From assembly GCF_002812485.1 (NCBI RefSeq), contig NZ_CP025003.1, forward strand, positions 2,294,001-2,358,000: a DNA stretch of 64,000 nucleotides, read 5' to 3'. Shown one piece after another: positions 26,497-35,220 of the stretch. Position 1 is the stretch's first letter, and each line of letters begins with the position of its first letter. The notes beneath the pieces were generated by a model that saw nothing but the letters and a program-made list of their open reading frames with translations, searched no databases and was not told the DNA's origin. This stretch comes from Dickeya fangzhongdai (GTDB lineage: Bacteria; Pseudomonadota; Gammaproteobacteria; Enterobacterales; Enterobacteriaceae). Position numbers and translations under genes: made by a program.

Positions 26497-29400
26497 CGGG
26501 GTCCGACCATGTGATTGCGCGTTGCGAATGGCAAACCCGCTTTGATCAGGAAGCGCACGCGGTGGCGCTGCAAAATGCGTTGAGCCAGTGGAGCCATCAG
26601 GTCATGCCGGAGATTCTGTGCCGGTTTTTCGATGCGCATTGCCCGGCGACAGATCGCTGGCGTATCGAGCGTCTGGAGGTCGATCTGGGGAGCGTGCCGC
26701 TGCTGTCGCTGGACGAAACCCTGACGCAGCGGCTGGTGGCCGCGCTGGAAGAGGCGCTGGGCAGGGCGTTTTTGCAACAACAGGTGCGCTGTCTGCCTGC
26801 GCGCGTCCCCGCCGGTCCGGCAACCGACGCCGATACGACGGCACGGGAAACGCTGCGCTGGTTCCTGCGGCACGGAACATCGCCCTGGTGGAACCACGAG
26901 CGCGCATCGCTGCTGTCACTGGTGGATCAATTGCTGGACGAACAGCCGCACCAGCTGGCGTCGCTGGTACGGCACGCCGGTCAGGAAGCGGCGGCGCGGC
27001 GGCGTATCGCGTGGCAGTGGGGCGATAACCGCCTGCGCCGTACCGTCACGCTGCTGGAGCCCTGGCATGCGCGCTTTATCTGCCGCTACGCCGATCAGGT
27101 GCGCGACAGTCAGCAACGCTATGCCATTGTGCGCCGGCAGGACAGCGGGTTTGGCGCCCATCTCTGGTACTGGATCCTGACGCACCTGTTGGTGGATCGC
27201 GGCACGCTGTTCAATACGCAGCAGTTCGTGCATTCGACGCTGTGGCAGATGGCGCAGCATTATCAACTGGATTTTCAGACGCTGATTGCCGAGCTAAGCC
27301 GGGCGGTCAGCCGGTTGCAGCGCGACGGGGCGGTCGCGCCGTCGTTCCTGCGGGCGCTGGTGCGGTTACAGCAAGACGAGGCGGGGGCGCATGTGTCCCG
27401 GCCGGAAACGCCGGACGACAGCGGGTTATGGGGTGATTTGCAGCGCCTGCTGCATCGCCGCGAAGCGATATTGCAGCAACAGCGCGAAGGCATCCACCTG
27501 TCGGAGTTGCTGATGCGGCTGGCCGGGCAGGACCGGGCGCGCGCCGCGGCGTTGTTGCGGCAGGAAGGGCGCGCCGCCGAGGTACGCGACCACCTGCTGC
27601 GGCATCTGAATCAGGCGCAACTGGCGCAGGTGGTGGAGGTGCTGGCGCCTCAGGATCACCGCTTCATCATGCTGCATGTCACCCGGACGCAGATGTCGCT
27701 CCGCCAGCAACACCGTCCTTCCCGGCTCATCTGGGACGTGTCGCTGGCCTGGCTGCTCGTGAACCCCGGCAGCCATTTCAGCCGTCGTCAGTTTGTGCAG
27801 GAGACGCTGCTCGCCTTGAGCCAGCGGACGCGTATCGCCTATTCGCTGTTGCTGACGATGCTAACGCAGGCGTCGGTACAGCAACTGCATCCGGGCCACT
27901 TTGAGCTGCTGGCGATTCTGCATGAACTGCAAAAGCAACAGCTGAACGCGCAGCAGCGTGACGATAGCCTCTGGCAGCCGCTGGGTCGTTATCTGCGGGA
28001 CGGCACTGTGGCGCACGGCGCGCGCCGTCAGGATTGGGCGTCTCACGCCGCGTTCGGGCGAGCCGGGCTGCGCGCGGTGTTGTTGATGCCGTCCTCGTCA
28101 GACCGCCTGCGGAGCGTATTGCGGCAGGTACGACAGACTCACGCCGATAATCGTCAACTGAGTCAGCGGCTGGTTGCCGCGCTGGCGGGGGATGGCGGCG
28201 TGACGTTGTCCGACCTGCAGCGGTTGATGACGGCGTTGTCCGCGACGCTGTGTGCCCCGGCGATGGCGTTATTGGCGGCGCTTCAGGTTTGGCAACGGCA
28301 GGAGCGGTGGCTGGTCGGCGTGACGCGGGAACTGGCGGAGGCGATGGTCGAGGCGATGCTGAGCGATCTTGACGGGCCGCAGAATGCCAGACGATGGATG
28401 CACCGCCTGCTGTCGATCTTGTCCCGGCACACCGCCGCGCCAGCGGCGAGAATCGTCGCCGAGTGGCGTGACAATGCCCGTGCCGACAGAACCTTCGGCC
28501 AACTGGACGCCGCGCTGGCGCCGCTGTTGCTGAACTACTCCGTCCGCCGGCGCCGGGCATCGGCAACGCCGGGTTTACTGCGCGCTTCGGCGCCGGCCCA
28601 AAGTAGCATGAATACGTTGGCGGCCGGCGGCGGGGAATTGGCGCGCCCGCGTCCGGTCGCTATGCCGGCGATTCGACCGGATAGCCTGCTGAGTCATCCG
28701 CAGGCCGACCGGCTGCTGGAGGCGCTGAGCCGGACGCCGCAAGGCCAGCAGTGGCTGGCGGAGGGGTTGCCGGCAGCCTGGCGTACCGTGGCGCAGCGGG
28801 AGCGGCTGTGGCGTGACCTGGTCAGCGTGACGCGTCAGGCGTTGTCCCGCTCGGTGGGTGTCGAACCGGTTTCCGACGCTTTTTTGCTGTTTCGTCTTCG
28901 CCAGCTGTTCTGGCTGCAATTAAGCCAAACATGGCGGAGGTACTGGCTGGCGCACCGCACGCTGACGGGCAGCCTGACGGATGTCGACGAGTTTGTGGCG
29001 CGGCTGCTGTTGCGCTGGTGCCGGCAACAGCCGGTTTATCCACACGAGATCACAACGGTGTTGCAGCAGCGGCTGACCGGTGCGTCGCCGGCATCAGATG
29101 GCGCGAAAGCCGATGCGCTGTGGCGCCGCTGGCTGAGTGTGGTTGACGCGCCGGCGGCAGTGCGTGACGACCAATACGACAATCGATTAGTGACACCGTC
29201 ACCAAAAAACAGTGGCGACGCGGTCGACTCGTCCGGGACGCCGCTATCGGCCGCGCCGGAGGAAAGGGCGCGTTCGGACGCGACGGCTCCCGGCGAGTCC
29301 TGCTGGCTGTGGCCCGATACGGCAAATGTGCTGGCGCGCTGGCTGACACATGGAACGTTGCCGGCATCGGCATCGGCGACGGGCGGTATCCCATTCAATG

Positions 29401-30428
29401 CGCAGACCTGGCTGATGGCGCTATTGCTGCGCGCGCCCCGTCATTTCGCACAATGCGTCCGGCCGCTTTATCCGCAATCCGCGGTAAAGACCCGGCTGCT
29501 GAATCATCTGTCATTGAGCGCGGTGGCGGAGGCGCTCGCCCATTCTGACATACCTATATCAATACAGACCGTACAGGCATTGCGCGCATTACTGCCGCGG
29601 CTGGCGTTGTCGATGGTCAGTCAGGCGGTGCGGCAACAGTGTTTGCTGGCGTGCCTGCTGGATGTCTGGTTGCTGCCCGGCAACGGGCGCATGGATACCG
29701 ACGCGCTGGTCAGGCAACTGTTCTGGCGATTGTTGCGCGATGGCGGGTGCAGCCGTGCCCAGTTGCGTCGGGCATTGCGTGCACCGGGGCTGCCCGCCGG
29801 GCACGGCCTGCGCCATGCGCTCGATGCGGTGATCGACGAGCTGGCGCGGGGCGATGCGCCGGCACGCACTCTGCCCCGACCACGGGCGGCAGAACCCGCA
29901 CGCCATGACGATGCTCCGCAAACGATGCCGCTGGTGGTCGGAAATGCCGGCGTGGTGCTGTTGCAGAGCTATATCAGGCCGCTGTTCGAGCGGTTACGGC
30001 TGGTGAGCGACAACGCGTTTGTCAGCGCCGATGCGCAGCGCGCCGCCGTGCATTACCTGCAATATCTGATAACCGGTCAGAGCCATAGTGAAGAGCATGA
30101 GCTGGCGTTGAACAAACTGTTGTGCGGCTTGCCGCTGTCGCATCCGCTCGAAGCGGGTGTCGATATCAGTAGTGATGAGATCGCCACCATTCATAGCCTG
30201 ATTGAGGCCGTTGCACAGTATTGGCCGGCGATAGGCAAGACGTCCGTGGCGGGTTTTCGCGGAAACTGGCTGGTCAGGGAGGGCGCGCTGACGGAAAAAA
30301 GCGAGTACTGGGAACTGGTGGTGACGCGACGATCGTACGACATCCTGATCAGCCGCTCATCGCTGTCGTACACCATTGTACGGTTACCGTGGATGAACAA
30401 ACCGATTTATGTCACCTGGCCAGTCTGA
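26493..30428 (+). CDS. eCIS tape measure protein (Afp14/Pvc14 role)
   Basis: A 1311-residue, arginine-, leucine- and glutamine-rich helical protein. The N-terminal 75 residues (R-F-D-Q-E-A-H-A-V-A-L-Q-N-A-L-S-Q-W ... W-R-I-E-R-L-E-V-D-L-G-S-V-P) match the contractile injection system tape measure family as I know it from many eCIS loci. Several internal segments repeat a pattern in which a helical pair is followed by W-x-x-L-L-x-x-G, for example about residues 110-130, 515-525 and 980-1000. This suggests a modular build. Its length should fix particle length. It overlaps the baseplate gene by four bases. Average composition is strongly basic, consistent with a lumen-resident protein. Confidence 0.85.
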   Translation: MTGSDHVIARCEWQTRFDQEAHAVALQNALSQWSHQVMPEILCRFFDAHCPATDRWRIERLEVDLGSVPLLSLDETLTQRLVAALEEALGRAFLQQQVRCLPARVPAGPATDADTTARETLRWFLRHGTSPWWNHERASLLSLVDQLLDEQPHQLASLVRHAGQEAAARRRIAWQWGDNRLRRTVTLLEPWHARFICRYADQVRDSQQRYAIVRRQDSGFGAHLWYWILTHLLVDRGTLFNTQQFVHSTLWQMAQHYQLDFQTLIAELSRAVSRLQRDGAVAPSFLRALVRLQQDEAGAHVSRPETPDDSGLWGDLQRLLHRREAILQQQREGIHLSELLMRLAGQDRARAAALLRQEGRAAEVRDHLLRHLNQAQLAQVVEVLAPQDHRFIMLHVTRTQMSLRQQHRPSRLIWDVSLAWLLVNPGSHFSRRQFVQETLLALSQRTRIAYSLLLTMLTQASVQQLHPGHFELLAILHELQKQQLNAQQRDDSLWQPLGRYLRDGTVAHGARRQDWASHAAFGRAGLRAVLLMPSSSDRLRSVLRQVRQTHADNRQLSQRLVAALAGDGGVTLSDLQRLMTALSATLCAPAMALLAALQVWQRQERWLVGVTRELAEAMVEAMLSDLDGPQNARRWMHRLLSILSRHTAAPAARIVAEWRDNARADRTFGQLDAALAPLLLNYSVRRRRASATPGLLRASAPAQSSMNTLAAGGGELARPRPVAMPAIRPDSLLSHPQADRLLEALSRTPQGQQWLAEGLPAAWRTVAQRERLWRDLVSVTRQALSRSVGVEPVSDAFLLFRLRQLFWLQLSQTWRRYWLAHRTLTGSLTDVDEFVARLLLRWCRQQPVYPHEITTVLQQRLTGASPASDGAKADALWRRWLSVVDAPAAVRDDQYDNRLVTPSPKNSGDAVDSSGTPLSAAPEERARSDATAPGESCWLWPDTANVLARWLTHGTLPASASATGGIPFNAQTWLMALLLRAPRHFAQCVRPLYPQSAVKTRLLNHLSLSAVAEALAHSDIPISIQTVQALRALLPRLALSMVSQAVRQQCLLACLLDVWLLPGNGRMDTDALVRQLFWRLLRDGGCSRAQLRRALRAPGLPAGHGLRHALDAVIDELARGDAPARTLPRPRAAEPARHDDAPQTMPLVVGNAGVVLLQSYIRPLFERLRLVSDNAFVSADAQRAAVHYLQYLITGQSHSEEHELALNKLLCGLPLSHPLEAGVDISSDEIATIHSLIEAVAQYWPAIGKTSVAGFRGNWLVREGALTEKSEYWELVVTRRSYDILISRSSLSYTIVRLPWMNKPIYVTWPV

Positions 30429-30443
30429 CCGCCGGGTTGCTTA

Positions 30444-30488
30444 GATGTGCCGTGAGTCGATGTGCCGTGAATCGGTGTGCCGTAAATC
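30444..30488. repeat. Three tandem 15-bp repeats after the tape measure gene
   Basis: Units at 30444-30458, 30459-30473 and 30474-30488 share the core (A/G)TGTGCCGT(G/A)A(G/A)TC and differ at one to three positions. The array lies between the tape measure stop codon and the next ribosome site, the widest gap in this half of the operon. Confidence 0.9.
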
Positions 30489-30520
30489 GTTAATCAACGA
30501 ATGAAGGGGAAGGTGAGACT

Positions 30521-32278
30521 ATGAATTCGTATAGAGAAAACTTGCAGGACACGGTGGGAAACTCCCTCTCGGCCCTGTATACGCAACAGCAGCAACTGCA
30601 ATCACAGTTGTACAGCGCGCAGTACAGCCTGTATTACGCGCAGGGCGCGCAGTTGAACGCCATCGAGAACCTGACGGCCACCGGCGCGCAACTTCTCGCC
30701 AGCCAGGTTATCAGCGAGCAAGGGGTCAAAAACGATAATCTACTGACGAATCTGCTGTCGTCATCCACGCAGATTCAGACCGCGACGGCGACCACCGTGA
30801 CCAATAGCGCCACGGCCGCCGTCAATATCCAGACGGCCGCCAAAGCGATTTCGAAACTGGCGGCGGAGTTGGGCAGCGCGCTGAATATCGCCGCCGCGGC
30901 GTGCTATGGCACCGATATTTACAAGAAGACGCTGGAAGCCAACAGTTTCATCCGCACCACCGCGAATTATGCGGAGTATGTTTCGAAACAGGCGATGGAT
31001 GCGGCGGCGGCCAGCTCGGAGATTATCGCCACCGACCTGCTGAATCAGGCGACCAAGTCCCAGTCTGTCTTAAAAACGCTGCTGACGGCCACCAATGCCC
31101 AGTTTGATGCCTTGTCGGCGCAGGCGGTGACCGGCCAGAAAGCGGTGGCCGGCGCCAGTAAGGCTGAAAAGCAGGCTGAGGGCGTGCTGGAGGACGCTAA
31201 ACGGGAAATGCACGCCATCCGGAAAACCGTGACCGACAGTAATCAGGCGCTCAATTTTGGCCTGACCGCGACGGTCACGGATAAGGCGGATGGTATTACG
31301 GTCAGTTTCACCCCGTATTCGCAACCGTTCCCAACCTATCCGGCAGGCTCCGGCGTGCATCAGGGAAACGATGGCGCGATTCCGGATGCCGCCCCCGTCT
31401 GCCATGTGTTTGTCGTCAGGGCGGACAAATCCGCCGGGGTGAAGCTGGAACAGGTAGAAGCGCTGTTTAACGCGTATGCTACATCGCGTTTTGTTCAGGT
31501 GGCGGCGCCGTATGAAACCACCATTCTGCTGCCGGATCATGGGAAGACTATCACCGATATTGACGGCGACCCGCTCACCACGGGCATGGACTACGTGGTC
31601 TATCTGTACATGGTACTGAGCCTGCCTTACCAGAAATACATCAATTCTTTCAGCAATATTCTTTCCAGCGCGTCCCAGAGCGTAAACGTGCAGACACCGT
31701 TGTCGGTAGCGGAAGACGTTGGTTTCAGTACGGATAACAAATCCGTCCTGTTTACCATTCAGTCCGACAATATTGGCGCGCAGGCGTTTCGCGTCATGTT
31801 GCTGCCGGCCTGGCAGCCGTTGACCGGCGGCCTGCTGACCGATGATTCGTTTGAAGAAAAAAGCGCGAACGGCAACTTCATTAATTTCTACTTCAACAAG
31901 ACCATAGCGGCGCAGGTATCCAGCGCCAACTATCAACTGGCTTACTGTAAAGCGACGCACATCGACAATGGCGCGGTGGTTCGCACTATGGAGGCGCCCA
32001 TCCCGGATGACATGACCGACAACTTCGGCTCCCCGTTGATCGCCGGTATGTACTATCTGCCGGTGGTGCTCACCGTCCCCTCTGACAACGTCGCGCAGAA
32101 CGCTTACGCCAGCGCCATGTCGTCGCTGTGGGCGACAACGCCCGCGGTGCTGGTGGCGCTGGCCGGCAGTGAAGACGTGACTTCCGTCAGCACGCCCCCT
32201 GCGGTGAGCGCATCCGGCGACAGTACGGCGGCGCCGGCCGGCGGGGACGAAAACAACGAACAACAGACCGAAAGCTAA
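30521..32278 (+). CDS. Unknown eCIS protein: helical stalk plus duplicated beta domains
   Basis: A 585-residue protein not related to any eCIS component I recognise. Residues 1-235 are almost entirely helical and rich in A, Q, S and T. They include a hydrophobic stretch around residues 110-129 (K-A-I-S-K-L-A-A-E-L-G-S-A-L-N-I-A-A-A-A). Residues 245-385 and 400-545 look like two copies of a beta-sandwich domain: each carries a G-(D/S)-P-L-x-x-G-M-x-Y motif (349-358 and 503-512) followed by a strand and a helix. The tail is a low-complexity S/T/P/E segment. The two-domain end could bind a target, making this a possible substitute for the missing tail fibre. A pore-forming or cargo role is also possible. 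AAGGGGAAGGTGAG precedes the ATG. Confidence 0.8.
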   Translation: MNSYRENLQDTVGNSLSALYTQQQQLQSQLYSAQYSLYYAQGAQLNAIENLTATGAQLLASQVISEQGVKNDNLLTNLLSSSTQIQTATATTVTNSATAAVNIQTAAKAISKLAAELGSALNIAAAACYGTDIYKKTLEANSFIRTTANYAEYVSKQAMDAAAASSEIIATDLLNQATKSQSVLKTLLTATNAQFDALSAQAVTGQKAVAGASKAEKQAEGVLEDAKREMHAIRKTVTDSNQALNFGLTATVTDKADGITVSFTPYSQPFPTYPAGSGVHQGNDGAIPDAAPVCHVFVVRADKSAGVKLEQVEALFNAYATSRFVQVAAPYETTILLPDHGKTITDIDGDPLTTGMDYVVYLYMVLSLPYQKYINSFSNILSSASQSVNVQTPLSVAEDVGFSTDNKSVLFTIQSDNIGAQAFRVMLLPAWQPLTGGLLTDDSFEEKSANGNFINFYFNKTIAAQVSSANYQLAYCKATHIDNGAVVRTMEAPIPDDMTDNFGSPLIAGMYYLPVVLTVPSDNVAQNAYASAMSSLWATTPAVLVALAGSEDVTSVSTPPAVSASGDSTAAPAGGDENNEQQTES

Positions 32279-32297
32279 TCCGTGAGGAGCGCATACC

Positions 32298-33437
32298 GTG
32301 AAAAATATGAAAATTGGCATCGCTGAAAAGAAAAATGCCGAGATTGAGGCGCTGACGAATCAGGTTAATAGCGCGCAATACCGGGTCAACGAATTGACGT
32401 CCGTGGTAACGGCATTGACGGCCAAACAGGCTTATTTTGCGTCGTTGCTCAGCGACGCCGACACGAAAAAAGATACCGCTCTCGCTCATCTTAATCAGGC
32501 CAAGTCGCTGGTGGCTAATGTGGAAGAGCTGCGGCGCTATTCTCAACAGGTACAACAGCAGACCGAAAAGAGCCGTAATAAGGTGAAAGACACCACCGAC
32601 GATATTGCGGTGTTGATCGAACAGCTTATTTTTTCGGTGGACGTGATCGAGAAGTTGTCCGGGTTCGTTAACCGTCAGAAAGCAGCCAATAATGTCATCC
32701 CCGATGATTTGGTCACGGTGCTGAATCAGGCGACGACCGATGCCAACAGCGCCGTAGCATTGACGCTGACCGCGCTACAAAGCAGCTATGCCACCGCGGC
32801 GTCGGCGGATGAGGCGGGTAGCATTTCCTCGCTCGAATTTCGGCAGGCTTCGCAATTGCGGCGACTGCTGGTGGGCGAACAAGACGATTCGCCACAGGCG
32901 GGCGCGCTGTACGGCCGTGTGCTGGAGGCGATCGGCAATGTCGAGGGGGCGTTGCAGGCGTTGACGCAGGCGCAGCAGGACAACCAGAAGCTGCAGGCGT
33001 CGCAGTTCGCCCAAACGGCAGCGTATGAAAAACAGTTCAATTTGATGAGTGCGCCGGCCGAAACGGCAACGGCGGACAGCAGCAATGCGCAGAGCCAACA
33101 GCAACAGCAGGTGATCCAGGCGCACCAGTCAATGGAACAGGCCCGCCAGGCGTATCAGCAATCCAGCGACGCGCTGGTGGATATCACGATTCAGGTAGAT
33201 ATCTATATCGCCCAACTGAATCAGGTTATCCAGAGTCAGCAGGATAATGCGCTGTTCACCCTGATCCAGAAAGGCTACCAACGGGCGGTGGAAAGCTATC
33301 AGTCCGCGCTGGCGGCCGTGAACATGGCGAACATGCAGTTGGAAACGGCGCAGGCCGACCTGGCGAGCGCCACCGTGCTGCTGAATTCACTGACGGCTGG
33401 ATTGGGGGCTGCAAAAGCCGCGGCCTACGCGGCATAA
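32298..33437 (+). CDS. Unknown all-helical eCIS protein
   Basis: A 379-residue protein predicted from its composition to be one long helical bundle or coiled coil (heptad-like spacing of L, I, V and A throughout; many Q). The N-terminal N-S-A-Q-Y-R-V-N-E-L (residues 24-33) recalls Y-S-A-Q-Y-S-L-Y-Y-A in the preceding protein (31-40), so the two may share an ancestral helical domain. The C-terminus ends in a small-residue hydrophobic segment (L-T-A-G-L-G-A-A-K-A-A-A-Y-A-A). Start is GTG at 32298 with GAGGAG eight bases upstream; the next ATG lies too far from it. The gap to the preceding gene is 19 bases. No function assigned; partner of the preceding protein is the simplest idea. Confidence 0.8.
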   Translation: MKNMKIGIAEKKNAEIEALTNQVNSAQYRVNELTSVVTALTAKQAYFASLLSDADTKKDTALAHLNQAKSLVANVEELRRYSQQVQQQTEKSRNKVKDTTDDIAVLIEQLIFSVDVIEKLSGFVNRQKAANNVIPDDLVTVLNQATTDANSAVALTLTALQSSYATAASADEAGSISSLEFRQASQLRRLLVGEQDDSPQAGALYGRVLEAIGNVEGALQALTQAQQDNQKLQASQFAQTAAYEKQFNLMSAPAETATADSSNAQSQQQQQVIQAHQSMEQARQAYQQSSDALVDITIQVDIYIAQLNQVIQSQQDNALFTLIQKGYQRAVESYQSALAAVNMANMQLETAQADLASATVLLNSLTAGLGAAKAAAYAA

Positions 33438-33556
33438 GCCGCAAAGGTGACGTAACGTTGGCGTTGGTTCATGCCGGGCCGTTCTTTCACGAGCGCGCCC
33501 CGGCCATGAATGCAGCTCGGTTTGCTGCCGCAGGATGTTAATAAGGAGTCATGGTC

Positions 33557-34933
33557 ATGATTTCACCCGAGCACAATATTGCCGCGCTTTACCGGGAAAT
33601 GCACTGGCTGTCGCAGGTGGTTAGTCAGGTGATTGGCTGTTATCTGAAGCATGAAGGGCATGAAAACCACTGGCTGGAAATTACCCCGCCGCGGCTGGAA
33701 CACCACGGCAGCGTGTATGCCGATCTGGTCCTGAATTGGGAACTGAATACGTTTGAGCGGCTGGCGCTGGCGCTGACTATCGCTCCCGCTTTGAGCCCCA
33801 ACGTGCTGGATAAATTGTTCGGGCTGAACCTGAGTACCGAGCGGGGGTTCAGCGAGTTCGGCGGGGTGAGCGATAAAGCGTTCAGCGGGTTCATTCCCAC
33901 CGGACAAACCCTTAATTTCCTGATTGCCGGCAATGATCCGGCCTGGCGGCTGGAGGTGATGCATATTCTATCGCCCCGGCACCGCTTTATGGCGGAGCAG
34001 GTCACCGAACTGTTGCCGGCCGACCCCGCGTTGCCTGCCTGGGCCGGCGTCTATCGGCTCAGCGACCGCTGGCTGACGTATCTGATTACCGGCGAGCATC
34101 CGCGTCCCGAACTGAGCATGAGCTTTCCAGCCCATCCGCTGGAGACGCCGCTATGCTGGGAGGATCTGATTCTGGACTATCGGGTGATGAACCGGGTGAA
34201 TGAGATCCGCGCCTGGCTGTCTTACGGCGATACCCTGATGCAGGAGTGGCGGCTCGATCAGAAAGTCAAACCCGGTTATCGCGCGCTGTTTTTCGGCCCG
34301 CCGGGGACGGGAAAAACCCTTACCGCCGCGTTGCTGGCCAAAGCCACCGACCGGGATGTGTATCGCGTGGACGTGTCGATGGTGGTTTCTAAATACATCG
34401 GCGAAACCGAGAAAAACCTGTCGCGGGTATTTGATGCCGCCAGTTACAAAGACTGGATCCTGTTTTTTGACGAAGCGGACGCCTTGTTCGGCAAGCGTAC
34501 GGTCACCCAGTCCTCCAACGATCGCCATGCCAACCAGCTCACCGGTTATTTGTTGCAGCGCATTGAGGATTTTCCCGGCACCGTGATTCTGGCCACCAAC
34601 CTGAAGGCCAATATGGATGATGCCTTCACCCGCCGCTTCCAGAGCATGGTGGAGTTCGCTCTTCCCGGCCCGCAAGAGCGGCTGCTGCTGTGGCAGAACG
34701 CCTTTCGGGGGGTGTGCGAACTGGGCGATGATATCGACTTATCGCGCATCGCCGAAGATTTCGAGCTGTCCGGCGGGCAAATCGTCAACGTACTGCGACA
34801 GTGCGCGCTGCAAGCCATCCGTCGCAACGAACGCGTTGTGCATCGTGACGATCTGCTGAACGGTATCCGTCAGGAATTCCAGAAAGACAACAAAACCATT
34901 CGCTTAACCCATTCACCGCGGGGTGCATCATGA
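33557..34933 (+). CDS. eCIS AAA+ ATPase (Afp15/Pvc15)
   Basis: A 458-residue AAA+ ATPase found in nearly all eCIS loci. The Walker A motif GPPGTGKT is at residues 247-254, Walker B with the D-E-A-D core (L-F-F-D-E-A-D-A-L-F-G) near 300-310, and sensor 1 A-T-N-L-K-A-N-M-D-D-A-F-T-R-R-F carries the arginine fingers. Residues 1-220 are the family-specific N-terminal part. It is thought to act during assembly or cargo loading; the exact step is not known. The ATG at 33557 is preferred to 33551 because AAGGAG lies eight bases before it rather than two. The stop codon overlaps the next start codon (ATGA). Confidence 0.93.
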   Translation: MISPEHNIAALYREMHWLSQVVSQVIGCYLKHEGHENHWLEITPPRLEHHGSVYADLVLNWELNTFERLALALTIAPALSPNVLDKLFGLNLSTERGFSEFGGVSDKAFSGFIPTGQTLNFLIAGNDPAWRLEVMHILSPRHRFMAEQVTELLPADPALPAWAGVYRLSDRWLTYLITGEHPRPELSMSFPAHPLETPLCWEDLILDYRVMNRVNEIRAWLSYGDTLMQEWRLDQKVKPGYRALFFGPPGTGKTLTAALLAKATDRDVYRVDVSMVVSKYIGETEKNLSRVFDAASYKDWILFFDEADALFGKRTVTQSSNDRHANQLTGYLLQRIEDFPGTVILATNLKANMDDAFTRRFQSMVEFALPGPQERLLLWQNAFRGVCELGDDIDLSRIAEDFELSGGQIVNVLRQCALQAIRRNERVVHRDDLLNGIRQEFQKDNKTIRLTHSPRGAS

Positions 34934-35205
34934 AGCATGCCGGTCTGCAGCATCACACCGCAACGACCCAGCGCCAGGCGCAACGCCAGCCGCGTCAGCC
35001 GTTGCAGGATAATCGGGCATCGCCGTCGGCTACCTTGCAACTCAAAGGCGATCGCTATTACTGGGTCAGACCCGCGGGCGGGAACTGGACTTACGTTGGC
35101 TCGTTCAAGAGCCATGCCGCGGCTAACCAGTGGTGGGCGGCCAATAAAAGCGCGTATCCCGGCGGGGTGTTCAGTCAGGGAAATTCGTCATCCAAATTCA
35201 AATGA
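34930..35205 (+). CDS. Small protein with cargo-type leader, candidate eCIS cargo or adaptor
   Basis: A 91-residue protein that I do not recognise. Residues 10-36 form a disordered Q/R/P-rich leader containing L-Q-D-N-R (25-29), and the next gene product has L-P-D-N-R at nearly the same depth (30-34). Residues 36-78 are a compact aromatic domain (Y-Y-W-V-R-P-A-G-G-N-W-T-Y-V-G-S-F and N-Q-W-W-A-A-N) with four tryptophans. The tail is S/N/K-rich. Translational coupling to the ATPase gene through a four-base overlap ties it to loading. It could be a small effector, or an adaptor or immunity-type partner for the DUF4157 protein. Confidence 0.75.
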   Translation: MKHAGLQHHTATTQRQAQRQPRQPLQDNRASPSATLQLKGDRYYWVRPAGGNWTYVGSFKSHAAANQWWAANKSAYPGGVFSQGNSSSKFK

Positions 35206-35220
35206 CCAGAGTGCAACGAC

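Noticed and set aside
30444..30488. Tandem repeats as a CRISPR array
   Set aside because: The units are contiguous, without spacers, and only 15 bases long; no cas genes are present. No CRISPR was found elsewhere in the window.
30521..33437. The two helical proteins as tape measure proteins
   Set aside because: The tape measure role already belongs to the 1311-residue protein with the family N-terminus. The two proteins are too short and one ends in beta domains.
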